64,000 nucleotides of DNA from Melanocharis versteri (Eukaryota > Chordata > Aves > Passeriformes > Melanocharitidae): positions 569,896 through 633,895 of the forward strand of contig VZTG01003804.1 of the NCBI GenBank assembly GCA_013397845.1, read 5' to 3'. A program made the position numbers and the translations under genes. The notes under the pieces are model-generated. The model did no database searches. It saw only the letters and a program-made list of their open reading frames with translations, and had not been told where the DNA came from. The stretch's first letter is position 1; each line of letters begins with the position of its first letter. This document shows positions 60,757 to 64,000 of this stretch, piece after piece.

Positions 60757-62855
60757 AAACCCAGAGTTACAGACACATTAATGCAGTCTAAAATCTAAAA
60801 AATATGAAAGTTAAAACTAAAGGTATCAATAGAAGGAAAACAGAGAAAGAGTTAAAGAATCCAAAAAAACGAAGGTGAATTGGTTCATAGGACTCACTAA
60901 GAGCCATGAAATAAATGGAAACATGAGAAAGAAATTAAATAAATGGGATAAAAATAACACGTATACAGAGTTAGTTTAAAGGTCTATTTACTGCCATACC
61001 ATGTCTTCAAGTGAAAACAGAACTAAAGACAATGGTAAAGTGCACAAGAAACAAATTTTGTACTAATCTATCCTGGCACACCTCCTAATTTGCAAAAATC
61101 TGAAATTAATATCTTCAAACACTTGTAGACATTTGCAAAACAGCATCCAGAGACGCTGAATGCATCTCCTGTTCATTTCCCTAGTTAAAAAGGGGAAGAT
61201 ACGCACAGAAGGTAAGATGTGTTTCAGGGACAATATGCATGTTTTAGGGCTTGAAAAGAAAGCTCAAAGAATGGAAATGAAAGTTTAAAAATCCAGCAAT
61301 TCAAGACCTAAGTAATAAGAGGAAATAAATTATGAAATCAATACAGAAATGGCAGGCAGGAATACCATGTTATTATAAAATATTACATGGATATGTGGAG
61401 CAGAGCTCAGTAGCTATTTAGTATTAGCATTAAAGTGCATATTTCTTTTGTTAAAAGACTGCATAAAGCTGATGCCTTCTCTGTCAATAGATTTAAAATG
61501 GTTCTCTATTCTGACTATACTGTAGAGCCACTTGGAGGTGGTGAACAGAAAATCCATGAGTTTTGCATGCTTTATCTGGTTAAATGTGAAGTCAGTTCCA
61601 AGCTGAAGTGGAGCTATAAACAAAAGAAATGTTTTGGATGTTGACTTAGGTTTGGTTTACAATGTTGTTACTGTCTGGAGTCACTCTAGCAAATCTATGA
61701 GGTTGCACATGTTCTGGAATCATACTCAGAGTGAATTGAACATTAATGGTTTAAGAAGAGCTTTTGGAATTATGAATAGAGTTCCTTCTTCTGATCTTAC
61801 ACATTTCTAATAAAAACACTCATCTATGCGCTTACAACTGTTGGTGGGTCACATATGTCCATTTCTAAAGTTGTGCACCTCATCTATCATAAATATTTAC
61901 TGTAAAGTGAATTCATAGTATTAAGTGTATTCTGGAGATATCTAATTCTTCCTATTGATAATTTAGACAGATCAAAGGATTAGTTTAGAAAAAATATGTA
62001 ATTTTTATGTGGCTGAAGGCAGATAAGATAAATTCCCCCTTTGTAATTGGTGTTATAAAAGGCAACAGTAACTCAACTTTACTCAAAGATGTGAGGTTTA
62101 ATTTAAGAACTATCTGGGAAAAAAACCAACATTACTATTTACATAAATATATTTCACTGGGGAAAAAAAACTTCAGAAAAATAAATAATTCAAGCTTATT
62201 TTTAGTCCATTTATCATTTTTCTGTGAAGAATGAAATAGCTTATTCTGAAAAAAGACAGCATGTATCATGATAATTATAGCAGAAAGCTATTATAATATC
62301 TCTGTGTGTTTGACAAAAGCCCAGAACCATTTCTAGGGGTATGGGATTATTTCATTCTTCATTAAACCATTAGTTCTGCTAAGTAATGGATATTCCCATG
62401 GCATAATCTGGTATACAGTACAGCACTGGTGCAATTTTGTCCTGGCACTCACTTTCCGACCCATTTCCCTTCCTATAGCAAAGAGCTCCATACCAACCCC
62501 CTAAGTCCAATGAATCTGATTCATTGCAGTACAGTGGAAAAGGGAAAAGCAAGAGCAAGCACAGGATATGGTGCAGAGATGAGTGTGACATTACAGTTGT
62601 GCCAGTTCCTGAGTCACCTTGGTGATGAGTCTCATCATTTTACCGTAATATATTAAGGTTTATGGGGAGAAGCATGTAAAAGAAAATAGCAAATAGCAAA
62701 GAACTCAGTCCTACTGGCAGGAAAACACGTGAAAGCAACAGGGAAGACTATTTTCCATAGAACGATGATCTCTGTAATCCTGCAATTGGAAAAACATTAA
62801 GAATCTGCCAATAGACAAATTTTGACAAGTATTAGATTTGATAGACTCTATCTAT
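60757..62855. other. Unique AT-rich DNA
   Basis: No gene, repeat or RNA was recognised between the LTR and the CR1 element. Purine- and A-rich sequence dominates near 60,790-60,960. Confidence 0.4.
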
Positions 62856-62859
62856 CACT

Positions 62860-64000
62860 CCAGGGCTGGCATGGCAGTTCAGGGCTGCTGGGACAGCACC
62901 TCTTCAAAAGAGGGACATTCCTCTGGCTAAGTGTTGAGATTCGAAGTCCACATAATCCAGGAACCGGGAACCATTCTGTGACCATCTACTCGGGTCGAGG
63001 TGTCACTGTCTCTGACCCTCAAGGCCCAATGGTGGGCGCTTCTCTTAGAGTGCAGCCTCAGCTGGGGTCAGCACAAACAGCAAGGGGGGCGGCTGGCAAT
63101 AGTGCAGAAGGGACAATGGTGCAGGAGACTGGAAACATTGCAAGGAACAGAAGGAGGAAGAGATTTCCCCTGATGCCAGAGGCAGCTTTGCACAACCGCA
63201 TCAACGCTCTACAGACTGAAGAGGAAAGAGCCATCACATCAAACACAGTGCTGGAGCTGAGTAAGACAGCCCCATCAGCTCCCCCCTGTGACAATCAACA
63301 TAACCAAGAAAAGGTGATGAGTGACAGTAGTGGGCAACTCTCCTCTCAGAGGTGTGGAGGAACCCACTTTTTGACCTGACATGGCCAGATGGACACAATC
63401 TAACAGTTGTGGTCAATGGCTCAGTGTCCTAGTGGGGACCGGTGATGGGTAGAGTTCCTCAGGGATCAGTATTGGGACTGGCACTGTTTAACATCTTTGT
63501 TGGTGACGTGAATGATGGAATTGAATGCATCCTCAGCAAGTTGCTGGTGACATCAAGCTGTGTGGTTTGGTTGACAGACTGGAGGGAAGGGATTTCATCC
63601 AGAGGGAACTTGACAGGCTGGAGATGTGGGTCTGTGTGAACCTCATGAAGTTCAGCAAGGCCAGGTGCAAGGTCCTGCACCTGGGTTGGGGCAATCCCAA
63701 GCGTGAATAGAGAGAATGGGCAGAGAATGAATTGACAGCAGACCTGAGGAGAAGGACATGGGGGTGTTAGTTGACGAGAAGCTCATCATGACCCAGCAAT
63801 GTACATTTGCAGCTCAGAAAGCCAGTTACTTCCAGGGCTGTATCGAAAGGACTGTGGCCAGCAGGTCAAAGGAGATGATTCTCCACCTCTGCTGGGCTGT
63901 CATGAGAGCCCACTTGGAGTGTTGTATGCAGCTCTGGGGCCCACAACTAAGGAATTACTTGGATCTGTTGGAGTCCATCCAGAGGAGGGCAACAAAGATG
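62860..64000 (+). mobile_element. CR1 LINE: ORF1 remnant joined to ORF2 RT, cut by window edge
   Basis: The left part (to about 63,380) has a 185-codon open frame (62,822-63,379). Its second half reads L-H-N-R-I-N-A-L-Q-T-E-E-E-R and then L-E-L-S-K-T-A. I recognise this as the linker ahead of the esterase block in bird CR1-type ORF1. At about 63,385 it switches to ORF2 RT: V-P-Q-G-S-V-L-G (about 63,453), then a one-base loss before the catalytic motif, where FADD reads V-A-G-D in the next frame (63,538-63,558). The RT continues as L-E-G-R-D and C-K-V-L-H-L-G (about 63,666), and on to the window end (GAGGAGGGCAACAAAGATG). The esterase, endonuclease and N-terminal RT are missing between the two parts. 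The ORF1 part is open over all 185 codons, so the element is not very old, but it is inactive. Confidence 0.8.

Overview
The window looks like about 64 kb of AT-rich avian nuclear DNA, intergenic or deeply intronic. The organism is inferred from repeat content. There are about a dozen fragments of CR1, the dominant bird LINE, several ending in the CR1 3' signature (copies of ATTCTATG or its complement). There are also long terminal repeats of types I recognise from bird endogenous retroviruses. I found no convincing intact host protein-coding gene, no tRNA or rRNA gene, and no bacterial-style operon or CRISPR array. All family names come from memory of repeat consensus sequences, because no search could be run.

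Layout. 1-7.5 kb: two fragments of one ERVL-like LTR family in opposite orientation (about 1.05 and 6.96 kb), a 38-bp poly-A run beside an ambiguous base, and two CR1 3' ends. 7.5-24.6 kb: the longest RT-bearing CR1 piece (12.17-13.26 kb, minus), an old and diverged CR1 (15.36-16.04 kb, plus), short CR1 pieces at 17.8, 18.3 and 21.1 kb, a broken two-frame coding remnant of unknown origin (19.0-19.4 kb, minus), and a CR1 with ORF2 and ORF1 pieces (23.7-24.3 kb, minus). 24.6-34.3 kb: mostly unique DNA, with an enhancer-like stretch (25.1-25.5 kb), a 23-bp duplication carrying a palindrome, and two exon-like segments with good splice signals (29.65-29.75 kb minus; 30.7-30.8 kb plus). 34.3-44.5 kb: a CR1 with an internal deletion, a perfect triplication of a 103-bp unit (40,141-40,449), another CR1 3' end, and a CpG-retaining LTR (43.8-44.5 kb, minus). 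44.5-64 kb: mostly unique DNA, an isolated CpG-dense patch (49.8-49.95 kb) beside an enhancer-like stretch, a third LTR with visible TATA box and poly-A signal (60.37-60.75 kb, minus), and a CR1 that joins ORF1 directly to the reverse transcriptase and runs off the right edge.

The retroelement pieces are dead fragments (lost or changed catalytic motifs, frameshifts, truncations) and do not form a working system. I did not find a novel multi-gene system. The items most worth checking are the two exon-like segments, the broken coding remnant at 19 kb, the perfect 103-bp triplication, the CpG patch at 49.8 kb, and the CR1 copies in which ORF1 lies next to the RT domain.
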